Assembly: GCF_014595955.1 (NCBI RefSeq)
Contig: NZ_JABVCF010000002.1
Location: forward strand, 186,001-250,000
Length of the DNA: 64,000 nt
Source of the DNA: Pseudaminobacter soli (ex Zhang et al. 2022)
GTDB lineage: Bacteria; Pseudomonadota; Alphaproteobacteria; Rhizobiales; Rhizobiaceae
Direction: 5' to 3'
Shown: positions 21,224 to 30,046 of the stretch, piece by piece
Numbering within the stretch: the first letter of the stretch is position 1
Layout: the number at the start of each line of letters is the position of its first letter
Position numbers and translations under genes: made by a program
Notes under the pieces: generated by a model
Told to the model about the DNA's origin: nothing
Database searches by the model: none
What the model saw: the letters and a program-made list of their open reading frames with translations, nothing else

Positions 21224-22038
21224 GCTTTACCCCAGCGTTGATTCAACTTGGCCCCAGCATGAGCAGGACCGCGCGGATGCGCTGCGAGAAATCGGGTGCA
21301 CCATCAGCGACTGCACGGCTTCGTCGGTTAGGGTCTGCAGTTGCAACTCGTGGAACGGCGTCGGGTCCACTAGCCGCTCCGGTGCGGTCTGCCTGCGGGG
21401 CGACCTCGAAGCTTGGTTTTGACTTGGCCGCCTCGATTCACGCCATCGTAGGCATCGGCTGGTGCTGCTGGCATGACGACACCTCGTCTTCCGCGCAGCG
21501 GCGAGAGGATTTGCGCCCGTGATCAGAGCGAGACAATAATCCTCTTGCCGTCTGTTGCACGTTCCGGCGACAGTTTGACACGCGTACAAGCATCATTCCA
21601 CCGCTGTTCCTGCTGCGATGGAAGCTAAATGACAATTATTGGAAATAGCGCACCGGAGAACATGAAACCGGGAACCATTATGCGATTGTTTCCGCTGCAC
21701 TCTTCTGACGGTTGGCCAACGGAAGCTTCGGACCTGCACGGCTTCCGGTCATAGGCTGGATCGGGCGCCCTCCTCTGAACCATTGAGGGTGCAGTCCAGC
21801 AGAGGATCTGTTTGCCATTCGGCTTCAGCAGATAGGCTATTCGCACTCAGCCGTAAAAAGAATATCCGGCAGGGTAGATGATCGGGAAACACTCCGCTAT
21901 ATTTGTGCCAAATACCTAGTATAGTTAGGTCAGCGGCCGGCTGGTGCGGGCCGTACCCCTCGTAGTCGTGAGAAAAAACGGCCTTCCCATCGCGCTTGTG
22001 CAACTGATTGAGCTGACCGGCCCGCAGAGGGTAGCCAG
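21224..22038. other. Non-coding spacer, 815 bases
   Basis: No supportable gene. Short frames on both strands lack family motifs and shift frame. The right part (about 21600-22000) is clearly lower in GC than the surroundings, like the following gene. A small dyad ACCTA-N7-TAGGT lies at 21914-21930, about 110 bases before the next start, and could be an operator. The rest shows nothing recognisable. Confidence 0.5.
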
Positions 22039-23013
22039 ATGCGCAGAAAATGGACCTTTGGCTTGGTGGCGTTGGTTGCCATCTATTTGGTCGGCGGAAT
22101 CGGCGGACGGCACAACTTCTTCCCTTGGCCTCAGCTTTCCGCGCTGAAGAAGCAGGTCGTCGGGACCGAGGCCGTAGAGGCAAGCCGTTACATCTTCGAA
22201 GACAATGGCCGCCTTGTTGCCGACGAAACGAAAACCGCAGTCGACTGCCCGAAGCAGACCAAGCGAACCGCCGTCTTGCTGGTTCTCGGCCAGTCTAATG
22301 CTTCAAATCACACGGGCCAGCGGAATAGATCGGCATATGGCGCGAGGGTCATCAATTTCTTCGCAAAGCGATGTTTTATCGCGGCTTCGCCGCTTCTCGG
22401 ATCGACGGACGCGAGAGGAGAGTATTGGACGCAGTTGGGAAACTTGCTGATCGCATCGGGAGAGATCGACAACGTCATCATCATATCCCAGGCGTTTTCC
22501 GGCTCGGAGATTGCACGATGGAGCCGAGGCGGCGATCTCAACGGACTTTTGGTTGAGACAGCTAGGCAGCTTCAAGATGTGGGCTATCGCGTGACGGATG
22601 TCCTATGGGTTCAAGGGGAGAGCGACTACGTCAAGGGTACGAGCACGGAAGCCTATCAAGAGGGATTTCGGTCTATGGCTGATACGCTGCGTCAGCAAGG
22701 CATTGACGCTCCTATCTACGTTTCGGTCGCTACGAAGTGCCTCGAGCCGAGCAACGGGGGCTTCAAAACGCATGTTCCGGACAATGCAATTGTGCGTGCT
22801 CAGCAGGCCTTGTCCAGGAGCGGAGATGGCTTCAGGCAGGGCGTGAATACGGACGCACTGCTCGACGACGTCGATCGCTACGACGATTGTCACATAGGTG
22901 GTACGGGCGCGGAGAAAGCGTCGCGGGCCTGGGCTGACCTTCTGCTCACTGATCGCCGGATAGCAAGCTCTACTACGCCAACCACAACAGCGCCCAACGA
23001 CAGCCCACTATGA
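22039..23013 (+). CDS. Membrane-anchored SGNH/sialate O-acetylesterase-like hydrolase
   Basis: A 324-residue protein with an N-terminal signal anchor (WTFGLVALVAIYLVGGIGG, residues 4-22) and a periplasmic esterase domain. The blocks of the carbohydrate-esterase SGNH family are visible. LVLGQSNASNH (about 82-92) holds the nucleophile Ser, VIIISQAFSGSEI the Gly block, VLWVQGESDYVKG (about 192-204) the conserved WxQGExD, and YDDCHIGGTGAEK (about 283-295) the Asp-x-x-His pair. It likely removes acetyl groups from an extracellular or envelope polysaccharide. Codon use and GC are lower than in neighbours, and it is flanked by long spacers, which suggests horizontal acquisition. Confidence 0.72.
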   Translation: MRRKWTFGLVALVAIYLVGGIGGRHNFFPWPQLSALKKQVVGTEAVEASRYIFEDNGRLVADETKTAVDCPKQTKRTAVLLVLGQSNASNHTGQRNRSAYGARVINFFAKRCFIAASPLLGSTDARGEYWTQLGNLLIASGEIDNVIIISQAFSGSEIARWSRGGDLNGLLVETARQLQDVGYRVTDVLWVQGESDYVKGTSTEAYQEGFRSMADTLRQQGIDAPIYVSVATKCLEPSNGGFKTHVPDNAIVRAQQALSRSGDGFRQGVNTDALLDDVDRYDDCHIGGTGAEKASRAWADLLLTDRRIASSTTPTTTAPNDSPL

Positions 23014-23232
23014 ACGCATGACGCGCAACAAAGACCCGTCATGGGGAACGGCTTCTCTCGAGGCGCGCGACCGTTTCGGCAGCCGTCATCCGACGTTTGA
23101 CCATACCGGCTCGCACACCGTCACTTTCGGTGCGTCGCTGCCCTCGAAAAGCAGGGCCTCCTTGGCTCTCACATCATCGCGGTCCGCGGCAGCAAGTCAG
23201 CGCGCCGATCGCCCGAACCCGAAGGCGTGAGC

Positions 23233-23673
23233 TCAGCGATGACAGAGTCCGCTCCACAGAACGGATATCGTGTTGAAGCCGATTGCCACGATGAAGAGGA
23301 TGTTGGCGAAGATGCCCCAGACCGCCATGAACCGCGTGCGTCCTTCGCCGGTTTCGACGACGCCCTGCTCGACGCTGCCCGGCCCGGTGCGCCGGAAGGC
23401 GATATAAGAGACGATGAGCGCCAATACCGCGATGGCCAGCGCGACAAGATTGACGAAGCTGGCCGCGGTGGTGGCCCAATCGGATACCGAAGCTCCTCCA
23501 GATTCCACTTCACCGCCCATGGCGCAGGCGGCGCCGGTAAGGGCACTGATCGCGCAGATCTGCAGGCCCCATGCGGTTGCGCCGCCGGCCAGCACGACCG
23601 CCAGTGCCCAACTGCTCACTCTTTGGCGGTCGGGCGCGGGATGGCCTATGTCGAAGCCGTAGGATTGGGCCAT
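23233..23673 (-). CDS. Small membrane protein at the end of the oxidase operon
   Basis: A 146-residue protein with about three hydrophobic segments (residues about 20-45, 65-88 and 115-138). ATG 23673 lies one base beyond the subunit III stop; a longer frame reading upstream into the subunit III gene is less likely. The family is not recognised. Its place directly after coxC suggests a small accessory or subunit IV-like component of the heme-copper oxidase. Two cysteines flank the end of the first helix (LQICAISALTGAACA). Confidence 0.55.
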   Translation of the reverse strand: MAQSYGFDIGHPAPDRQRVSSWALAVVLAGGATAWGLQICAISALTGAACAMGGEVESGGASVSDWATTAASFVNLVALAIAVLALIVSYIAFRRTGPGSVEQGVVETGEGRTRFMAVWGIFANILFIVAIGFNTISVLWSGLCHR

Positions 23674-23674
23674 T

Positions 23675-24313
23675 CTACCAATCCAGGCGCGGGGTGACGT
23701 AGAAGGTGAAGAAGATCGCCAGCCACACCACATCGACGAAGTGCCAGTAGATGGCGCCTATGTTGACGGGGGCGGAGCGGGTCTCGTCGAAATAGCCGAG
23801 CGCGCTCCACAGCGCGAGTACGGCGAGGATGATGAGCCCGGCCGCGACGTGCGCCATATGCAGGCCCGTCACAATGAAATAGGTCGAGCCATACGAATTG
23901 GAGGACGGCCCGAAGGCCTTGTTCATCCATTCGACATACTGGACGACAAGAAAGCCAACGTCCATTGCAAAGCCGGTGAGCAGCCCGCCGACGAGTTGCA
24001 CACGAGACCCGGGCAGGCCGTTCTCGCCGAACCGGACGGCAACACTGCTCAGTAGCAGGAGCACGGTGTTCGGGCCGGACAGCCTGAAGGACGGAAGGTC
24101 TGGCGGCAGCCAATTGCGGCCGTTTTCGAGGGCCAGGTAATAATAGCTGAACAGCAGGTATACGAAGAGCGAGGCCTCGGTGGCGATCAGGGTCATCATG
24201 CCCCACCAGCCGGAGGCCTTGCGGTCGATGCTGCCGACAGCGAGCCGCTCGATGATCACCCGCTCGTTCAGAGCGCGCGGCTGCATTTGGGTTATCGCTA
24301 CCGTTTCAGCCAT
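23675..24313 (-). CDS. coxC: Cytochrome c oxidase subunit III
   Basis: A 212-residue five-helix subunit III. Characteristic segments are WWGMMTLIATEASLFVYLL (about 36-54, with the conserved Glu) and FIVTGLHMAHVAAGLIIL (about 145-162). The C-terminal YWHFVDVVWLAIFFTFYV (about 189-206) is also typical. It lacks the first two helices of the mitochondrial-type protein, as in many bacterial short forms. The start overlaps the end of coxA by eight bases. It is an integral-membrane partner of the catalytic subunits at 24306-27044. Confidence 0.88.
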   Translation of the reverse strand: MAETVAITQMQPRALNERVIIERLAVGSIDRKASGWWGMMTLIATEASLFVYLLFSYYYLALENGRNWLPPDLPSFRLSGPNTVLLLLSSVAVRFGENGLPGSRVQLVGGLLTGFAMDVGFLVVQYVEWMNKAFGPSSNSYGSTYFIVTGLHMAHVAAGLIILAVLALWSALGYFDETRSAPVNIGAIYWHFVDVVWLAIFFTFYVTPRLDW

Positions 24314-26252
24314 GGACCCCTTCCGCCGTTTGGGCGAGTTCCGCGCTCGGCCACAGCCAGGCGATCAGGCCGACCGGGGTGAGCAAGCCGCCCGCTGCCG
24401 CCAGCCACCACCAGTGAAGGAGCAGCCCGGCGAACCCCAACGTCATGAACACGGTGACCAGGAAAGGCGAAGGGTCGTCGTCCGGCATTTTCAGAATCAG
24501 GTCGGGCTCGGCGTCGATGGCCGTGGTGGCGATGATCTCCTTGCCGTTGTCGAGCACGATTCCGCGATCCAGCGAGGATTCGCCCGTGCCTTCCCGGAGA
24601 CGATTCTCCCAAAGGGGATGGCGGCTTGCGACCACCGGCAGGACTGCGAAATTGTAGGGCGGGGGCGGCGACGAGGTCGCCCATTCGAGGGTTGGCCCGT
24701 CCCAGGGATTGGGCCCGGCGATCCGGCCACGCTGAAGGCTGACAAAGACGTTTACAAACAGCATCAGGAAACCCACCGCGAGGACGAATGTGCCGATGGT
24801 GGTAATCAGGTTCACCGTCCCCCAGCCGGCTTCGATCGGATAGGTGTAGACGCGCCGTGGCATACCGAGCAGGCCCGTCCAGTGCATCGGCAGGAAGGCA
24901 ACGTTGAAACCGATGAAGATGAGCCAGAAGCTCCAGCGGCCGAGTTTCTCATCCAGCATGCGGCCAGACATCTTCGGGAACCACATATAGAGCGCGCCGA
25001 GCACGCCGAACACGTTGATCCCGATCAGCACGTAGTGCAGATGCGCCACCACGAAGTAGGTGTCGTGAAGCTGGAGGTCCGCGGGCATCGATGCGGTCAT
25101 CACCCCGGAGACGCCCCCAACGACGAACATGACGACGAAGGCGGCGAAGAACAGGAAGGCGGTGGTGATCACCGGCGTTCCAGCCAGGATGGTGGCCACC
25201 CAGGCGAAGACCGCGACTGCGCTGGGCACGGTAATGATGAGGGAGGAGCCGCTGAAGACCGACAGCAGCATGTACGGCAGTCCAGTGGCGAACATGTGGT
25301 GGACCCACACGCCGAAGCCGAGCACCATCGTCGTGATCGTGGCGAGCACCACCAGCGTGTAGCCGACCAGCGGCCGCCGACAGAAGATCGGCAGCCCGTC
25401 GGAAACCATGCCCATGGCCGGCAGCACGATCACGTAGACCCAGGGATGCGCAAACATCCAGAACAGGTGCTGCCAAAGAAGTGGCCTCCCGCCTCCCGAG
25501 GCATCGTAGAAGTGCGTGCCGAACTGCCGGTCGAGCCAGAGGAGGAAGAAGGCGAGGCTGACCGCGGGGACGGCGAGCAGGTTGCCCACCGAGATGGTGG
25601 TCGTCCCCCAGACCAGGATCGGGATTCGGTTGAGCGACATGCCAACTGCGCGGGTGCGCGCGACGGTGATCACGAAATTGGCGGCCCCGGCCGTTGTCGA
25701 GATGCCGAGCAGGATCATGCCTAGCGCATAGAAATCCATGTTCGGGCCGGGGTTGAACTCGGGCAGCGAGTAGGGTGGGTAGTTGAACCAGCCGTTGTTG
25801 GGCGCGCTGCCGGTCAGGAAGCTCGAATAGAGGAACAAGCCGGAGGCGAGATAGACCCAGTAGGAGAATGCGTTCAACCGAGGAAAAGCCATGTCGCGCG
25901 AGCCGAGGACCAACGGAAACAGATAGTTCGAGAAGCCCGACAGGATCGGCAGGCCGTAGAGGAAGATCATCGTGATGCCGTGCATCGTGAAGAGTTGGTC
26001 GTAGACCTCGGGCGTGACTAGACGCGTTTCCGGCTGCGCCAACTGGACCCGCATGATCAGCGCCTCGACCCCGCCGACCACCAGGAAGGCGAAGGCGGTC
26101 ACGATGTAGCGGATGCCGATCTGCTTGTGGTCGACGGTCGAGATCCATCCGTACAGGCCGGGCTTGGTTTCCCAGATCCGCTGCAGTCTTTCCGCAAGCC
26201 GATCAGATCGGCGCTCGACTTTCGGCTGTTCCTCGTAGGTGGTTACCGACAC
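24306..26252 (-). CDS. coxA: Heme-copper oxidase subunit I lacking usual proton-channel residues
   Basis: A 648-residue subunit I. All metal ligands are present: TMHGITMIF (heme a His), AHPWVYVIVLP (CuB His and cross-linked Tyr, about residue 270), VWVHHMFATG (two CuB His) and VVAHLHYV (both heme His). The D-channel Asp region SRDMAFPRLN is also kept. By contrast, the Glu of the canonical HPEVY is Trp, and the K-channel Lys of TGIKxFxW is Ala (VPSAVAVFAW, about 340-349). The C-terminus carries a soluble stretch and two more hydrophobic helices (about 590-640). It probably reduces O2 with electrons from cytochrome c via subunit II, but proton pumping is doubtful. Confidence 0.9.
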   Translation of the reverse strand: MSVTTYEEQPKVERRSDRLAERLQRIWETKPGLYGWISTVDHKQIGIRYIVTAFAFLVVGGVEALIMRVQLAQPETRLVTPEVYDQLFTMHGITMIFLYGLPILSGFSNYLFPLVLGSRDMAFPRLNAFSYWVYLASGLFLYSSFLTGSAPNNGWFNYPPYSLPEFNPGPNMDFYALGMILLGISTTAGAANFVITVARTRAVGMSLNRIPILVWGTTTISVGNLLAVPAVSLAFFLLWLDRQFGTHFYDASGGGRPLLWQHLFWMFAHPWVYVIVLPAMGMVSDGLPIFCRRPLVGYTLVVLATITTMVLGFGVWVHHMFATGLPYMLLSVFSGSSLIITVPSAVAVFAWVATILAGTPVITTAFLFFAAFVVMFVVGGVSGVMTASMPADLQLHDTYFVVAHLHYVLIGINVFGVLGALYMWFPKMSGRMLDEKLGRWSFWLIFIGFNVAFLPMHWTGLLGMPRRVYTYPIEAGWGTVNLITTIGTFVLAVGFLMLFVNVFVSLQRGRIAGPNPWDGPTLEWATSSPPPPYNFAVLPVVASRHPLWENRLREGTGESSLDRGIVLDNGKEIIATTAIDAEPDLILKMPDDDPSPFLVTVFMTLGFAGLLLHWWWLAAAGGLLTPVGLIAWLWPSAELAQTAEGVHG

Positions 26253-26261
26253 CTGCCCCTC

Positions 26262-27044
26262 CTATCGGAGCGACTGAAGATAGCTGCGGCCCCCCGCGGG
26301 CCTGAGTTGTCCATCCCACCACGCCTGGAACCTGTCCGGCGGGTCGGCGAACACGCTTAGCGCCATATGGGCGTGCTGCTGGCCGCAATACTCCGCGCAT
26401 TGGCCGCGATAGACGCCCGGCTTGTCGGCCTCGATCCAGGTCTCGTTGATGCGGCCGGGAATGAGGTCCGTCTTTCCGGTCAGCGCGGGAACCCAGAAGG
26501 AGTGGATAACGTCGTTGGAGATCAGACGAACTCGGACGGGTTCGCCTACCGGGATGTGAATCTCGTTGGCCGTTACGAAGATGCGTGACTGGTCTCCCTG
26601 CGGCTCGTAGCGGACGCGCCACCACCATTGGTTGCCGGTGATTTCGATGGTTAAAGGCGGTTCCTTCGGCGGGCGGCCGATCGAGACCATGGAGCTAATC
26701 GTCCAGACGGCGAGCACCGCAAGCGTGATCGTCGTCACGATCAGCCCGGCATAGATCCAGGGCATGGCGTCCCTCTCACCGCGAGAAAGGGGCGGGAGGG
26801 TTCCTTCAAACGAGGCCACCCCGGTGCGGAGCGAGCGCCAGCTGCCGATCAGCACCAGCATTCCGATGATGACCACTACGGAAATGGAGACCGCGGAGAA
26901 ACCCCAGATGAGTTTCGCCATCACCGCGCCGCGCATTCCCTCGCCCTGCAGGGTGTACATGGGATGGCTAGCCCGCTCGACGGCGTCGGCAGCAGATGCC
27001 CCATCGAGTAGAGCTACCGCGGCTACTGCTCTGCGGAGATCCAT
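26262..27044 (-). CDS. coxB: Cytochrome c oxidase subunit II with CuA site
   Basis: A 260-residue subunit II. It has an N-terminal leader-like stretch, two membrane helices (about 45-67 and 98-120), and a periplasmic cupredoxin domain. The CuA ligands are complete: NDVIHSFWVP (His, about 180) and GQCAEYCGQQHAHM (two Cys, Glu, His, Met, about 216-229). There is no fused cytochrome c domain, so a separate cytochrome c donor is needed; none is encoded nearby. It lies nine bases upstream of coxA. The 276 bases before it, up to the membrane-protein gene at 27321, probably contain the oxidase promoter. Confidence 0.9.
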   Translation of the reverse strand: MDLRRAVAAVALLDGASAADAVERASHPMYTLQGEGMRGAVMAKLIWGFSAVSISVVVIIGMLVLIGSWRSLRTGVASFEGTLPPLSRGERDAMPWIYAGLIVTTITLAVLAVWTISSMVSIGRPPKEPPLTIEITGNQWWWRVRYEPQGDQSRIFVTANEIHIPVGEPVRVRLISNDVIHSFWVPALTGKTDLIPGRINETWIEADKPGVYRGQCAEYCGQQHAHMALSVFADPPDRFQAWWDGQLRPAGGRSYLQSLR

Positions 27045-27320
27045 GATGATCCCAATATTCCAACGGGTCCGATGTTCCGGCGTGGAATCTCCCGATCACT
27101 CACTGTTGCAGAGGTTGGGCAGGGACGCCCGGCTTCTTCATCGCACCCTGCCCGGAGCTGAGGTTCAGTATATGTTTACACGGCTCGGCCGTGTCGACGT
27201 ATTCGGCGGGAACTTGTTGGATCGTAAAAGTCGCGCGCGGGCGTTCGGCCGCCCTGGAGAATGCTCAGGAAGACCTGTCTGTCGCCTGTCGAGTTACGAG
27301 CAGGACAGTCTTGTCAGAGA

Positions 27321-28136
27321 TCAGCCACGGCCGCGTTCTAGAAGCATGAGCGCCGCGAGACCGGCCAGCGCCAGCCCGGTGAAGGCCGGCGGCGCCGGGA
27401 TCGGCGGCCCGGCGAGGATGTTCTGCCGCCAGTTGTACCAGCCGCCCATATTGCGGTGGACGCCATAGATGTGGAAGCCGACGCCGGCGATGCCGAGCGC
27501 CGCGGTCGCGGCCAACAGATATCGCGTCTGGGGCCGTGCTTCGCCTTCAATGGCGTCGCGCGCCAAAGACAGCGCCGCGAGCGGCGGCAACGACACCGGC
27601 GCCCACATGAACGGGTTGTGGTAGGCGCCCCGGAAGTGAAGCACACCGGCTTCCCCGACAGTGCCTGCCAGCCCGACCGCGACAATGAGGCCGAGCGGCC
27701 GGCCCGAGGCCACGGACATCGGACCAGGCTGTCCTCCCGAAAGCTCCAGAGCTGCGCTGGTCTCCCCCAGAAGCCCGCCGAGCAGCAGTGCCGCGGGCGC
27801 GCCGAGCGGTGCACCATAGAAGACGTTGCTCCAGTTGAAGCCGCCCAACCGCTTGACTACGTTCCAGAGGTGGAAACCAAGCCCGGCCGCGCCGGTCAGC
27901 ATGGCCGCCATGTACTCGGTCCTGCCGGATGTTGTCTTTCTTCCGATGACTCTTCGGATGCTCGTTGCGAGAGCCGCGCTTGCCGCGGCAAGTGGTGCGA
28001 CCATGAAGGGGTTGCGGAAGGAACCCCTGTAGTGCTCCAGGGCACTATCCGCGAGCACTGCTGCGGCCAGCAGCGCGGTTCCGCCGGCGATCATGCGTGC
28101 TGGGGCATCGCCGCCGTCTAACGGCGCCCGGCCCAT
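27321..28136 (-). CDS. Membrane protein with internal duplication
   Basis: A 271-residue integral-membrane protein with about seven to eight hydrophobic spans; no named family recognised. It is built of two related halves. HYRGSFRNPFMVAPL (about residue 34) recurs as HFRGAYHNPFMWAPV (about 167), GLGFHLWNVVKRLGGFNW (about 84) recurs as GVGFHIYGVHRNMGGWYNW (about 218), and each is followed by a Pro/Ala-rich helix start. The conserved His residues of both halves are candidate metal or heme ligands. It begins one base after the TPP-enzyme stop, so the two are co-translated, and it precedes the oxidase genes. A respiratory role is plausible but unproven. Confidence 0.6.
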   Translation of the reverse strand: MGRAPLDGGDAPARMIAGGTALLAAAVLADSALEHYRGSFRNPFMVAPLAAASAALATSIRRVIGRKTTSGRTEYMAAMLTGAAGLGFHLWNVVKRLGGFNWSNVFYGAPLGAPAALLLGGLLGETSAALELSGGQPGPMSVASGRPLGLIVAVGLAGTVGEAGVLHFRGAYHNPFMWAPVSLPPLAALSLARDAIEGEARPQTRYLLAATAALGIAGVGFHIYGVHRNMGGWYNWRQNILAGPPIPAPPAFTGLALAGLAALMLLERGRG

Positions 28137-28137
28137 C

Positions 28138-29922
28138 TCAGTCGCCCGGCAGGACGCTGCTCAGAACCTGCCGCGCCGTTTCCTTGATGACCGAACCTTC
28201 CTCGGGATCGCGCTTGATCAGCATGGACATGAAGTTCCGCATCTGCTCGAAGCTGATGTGAGGCGGCAGCGGCGGCACCTCCGGATCGGTCTTGACCTCG
28301 AGCACCACCGGCTGGCGGGCGGCAAGCGCCCGGTCCCAGGCAGGCCCGACCTCGTCCGGCTTGTCGACAAAAATGCCCTCGAAGCCGATCATCTCGGCGA
28401 AGCGATGATAAGGCACGTCCGGGATCTGCTGGGTCGCGAGGAATTTCGGATTGCCTTCCATGACCCGCTGCTCCCAGGTGACCTGGTTCAGGTCCTGGTT
28501 GTTGAGCACCATGACGATGAAGCGTGGATCGGACCACTTCTCCCAGTATTTGCGGACAGTGATGAGTTCGGCCATGTTGTTCATCTGCATGGCACCATCA
28601 CCCACCATCGCGATGACCGGGCGGTCCGGGTGGGCGAATTTTGCTGCGATCGCATAGGGCACTGCGGCGCACATCGAGGCGAGCCCGCCCGACAGCGATG
28701 CCATCATCCCCCGCCGTATCTTGAGGTCGCGCGCATACCAGTTGGCGCAGCTGCCCGAATCGCTGGTCAGGATGGCGCCATCGGGCAGGCGCGGGCTGAG
28801 CTCGAAGAAGGGAAGCTGCGGGTTGACGGGGTTCGCCTCGGCATGCGCCCGATCGTCGAGGGTCTGCCACCAGTCCGCCACCCAGCCGGCGATCTCCTCG
28901 CGCCAGTCCATGTCCTGCTTCTGCTCGAGCAAAGGCAGCAAGGCGGTTAGGGTCTCGCGGACGTCGCCCGTGAGGTTGAGCTCCATGGGATAGCGGATCG
29001 AAAGCATGCCCGGATCAATGTCGACCTGAACGCCGCGCGCCTGACCTTCCTTCGGCAGGAACTCGGAATAGGGGAAGCCCGACCCCAGCATGAGCAGTGT
29101 GTCGCAGCCCATCATCATATCGTAGCTCGGTTTTGTGCCGAGCAGGCCGATGGAGCCGGTTACCCATGGCAAATCGTCGGGCAGCACCTGCTTGCCGAGC
29201 AAGGCTTTTGCGGCTCCCGCGCCGAGCCGGTCGGCGACCGCGATCACCTCGTCGCTCGCGTGCCTGGCGCCCGCGCCGACCAGGATGGCCACCTTCTTGC
29301 CGGCGTTTAGGATGTCGGCCGCACGCTGGAGGTCATACGCGCTCGGCATGACGACGGGCGGAGACCAGCCGACGCCCGAGAACACCGCCCCATGCTTGCG
29401 CGGCGGTTCTTCCATCGGCACCTCCTGCATGTCGTTCGGGAAGACGAGCGCCGTCACACGTCGATGGCCTATGGCGATCCTGACTGCGCGATCTACCAGG
29501 TGCCGCACCTGCGCCGGGACGGTCGCAACGCCGATGAAGGAACCGGCGACGTCCTTGAACATCGAGGTTAGATCGAGTTCCTGCTGGTAGTGCGCGCCGA
29601 TCGCCGTGCGGGCTTGCTGGCCCGCGATGGCGAGGACCGGCATGTGGTCCAGCCGCGCATCATAGAGCCCGGTCAGCAGGTGCGAGGCGCCCGGGCCGGA
29701 GGTCGCGATGCATACGCCGAGCTCACCCGTGAACTTGGCGTGCGCCGAGGCCATGAAGGCCGCCATCTCCTCATGCCGCACCTGGACGAATTCGAACTTG
29801 TCTTCGACGCGCTGCAACGCCCCGAGCAGCCCGTTGATGCCATCTCCCGGATACCCGAAGACCCTGCGGACGCCCCATTGATGCAGCCGCTCCCAAAGAA
29901 AATCGCCGACGGTCTGGCTCAT
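28138..29922 (-). CDS. Thiamine-pyrophosphate enzyme, pyruvate oxidase/dehydrogenase-like
   Basis: A 594-residue TPP-dependent enzyme of the acetolactate synthase/pyruvate oxidase family. ATG 29922 follows GGGAG; an upstream in-frame extension has no domain. Seen: GVRRVFGYPGDGINGL (about 17-32), catalytic Glu in VRHEEMAAFMASA (about 50), a central FAD/nucleotide-type domain with AILVGAGA, and the TPP/Mg motif MVGDGAMQMNN (about 430-440). It probably oxidises or decarboxylates pyruvate or a related 2-oxo acid, passing electrons to quinone in PoxB-type enzymes. The lack of an obvious PoxB membrane-binding C-terminus leaves the acceptor open. It is cotranscribed with the duplicated membrane protein and lies beside an oxidase. 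Confidence 0.8.
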   Translation of the reverse strand: MSQTVGDFLWERLHQWGVRRVFGYPGDGINGLLGALQRVEDKFEFVQVRHEEMAAFMASAHAKFTGELGVCIATSGPGASHLLTGLYDARLDHMPVLAIAGQQARTAIGAHYQQELDLTSMFKDVAGSFIGVATVPAQVRHLVDRAVRIAIGHRRVTALVFPNDMQEVPMEEPPRKHGAVFSGVGWSPPVVMPSAYDLQRAADILNAGKKVAILVGAGARHASDEVIAVADRLGAGAAKALLGKQVLPDDLPWVTGSIGLLGTKPSYDMMMGCDTLLMLGSGFPYSEFLPKEGQARGVQVDIDPGMLSIRYPMELNLTGDVRETLTALLPLLEQKQDMDWREEIAGWVADWWQTLDDRAHAEANPVNPQLPFFELSPRLPDGAILTSDSGSCANWYARDLKIRRGMMASLSGGLASMCAAVPYAIAAKFAHPDRPVIAMVGDGAMQMNNMAELITVRKYWEKWSDPRFIVMVLNNQDLNQVTWEQRVMEGNPKFLATQQIPDVPYHRFAEMIGFEGIFVDKPDEVGPAWDRALAARQPVVLEVKTDPEVPPLPPHISFEQMRNFMSMLIKRDPEEGSVIKETARQVLSSVLPGD

Positions 29923-30046
29923 GGCGCATGACTCCCGCTGTAATCGCTTTCCGGGGAGGAACCCCGTGGCGTACGCTGGTTTCCGACATGACCAAAAGTT
30001 GATGCGCGACCGGCCGCCATCTTCCTCGTCTTGTCGGTGCTGAACT

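Noticed and set aside
21227-21589. Possible gene fragment upstream of the patatin gene
   Set aside because: All three minus-strand frames are short and none shows a family motif; a frameshifted remnant could not be supported.
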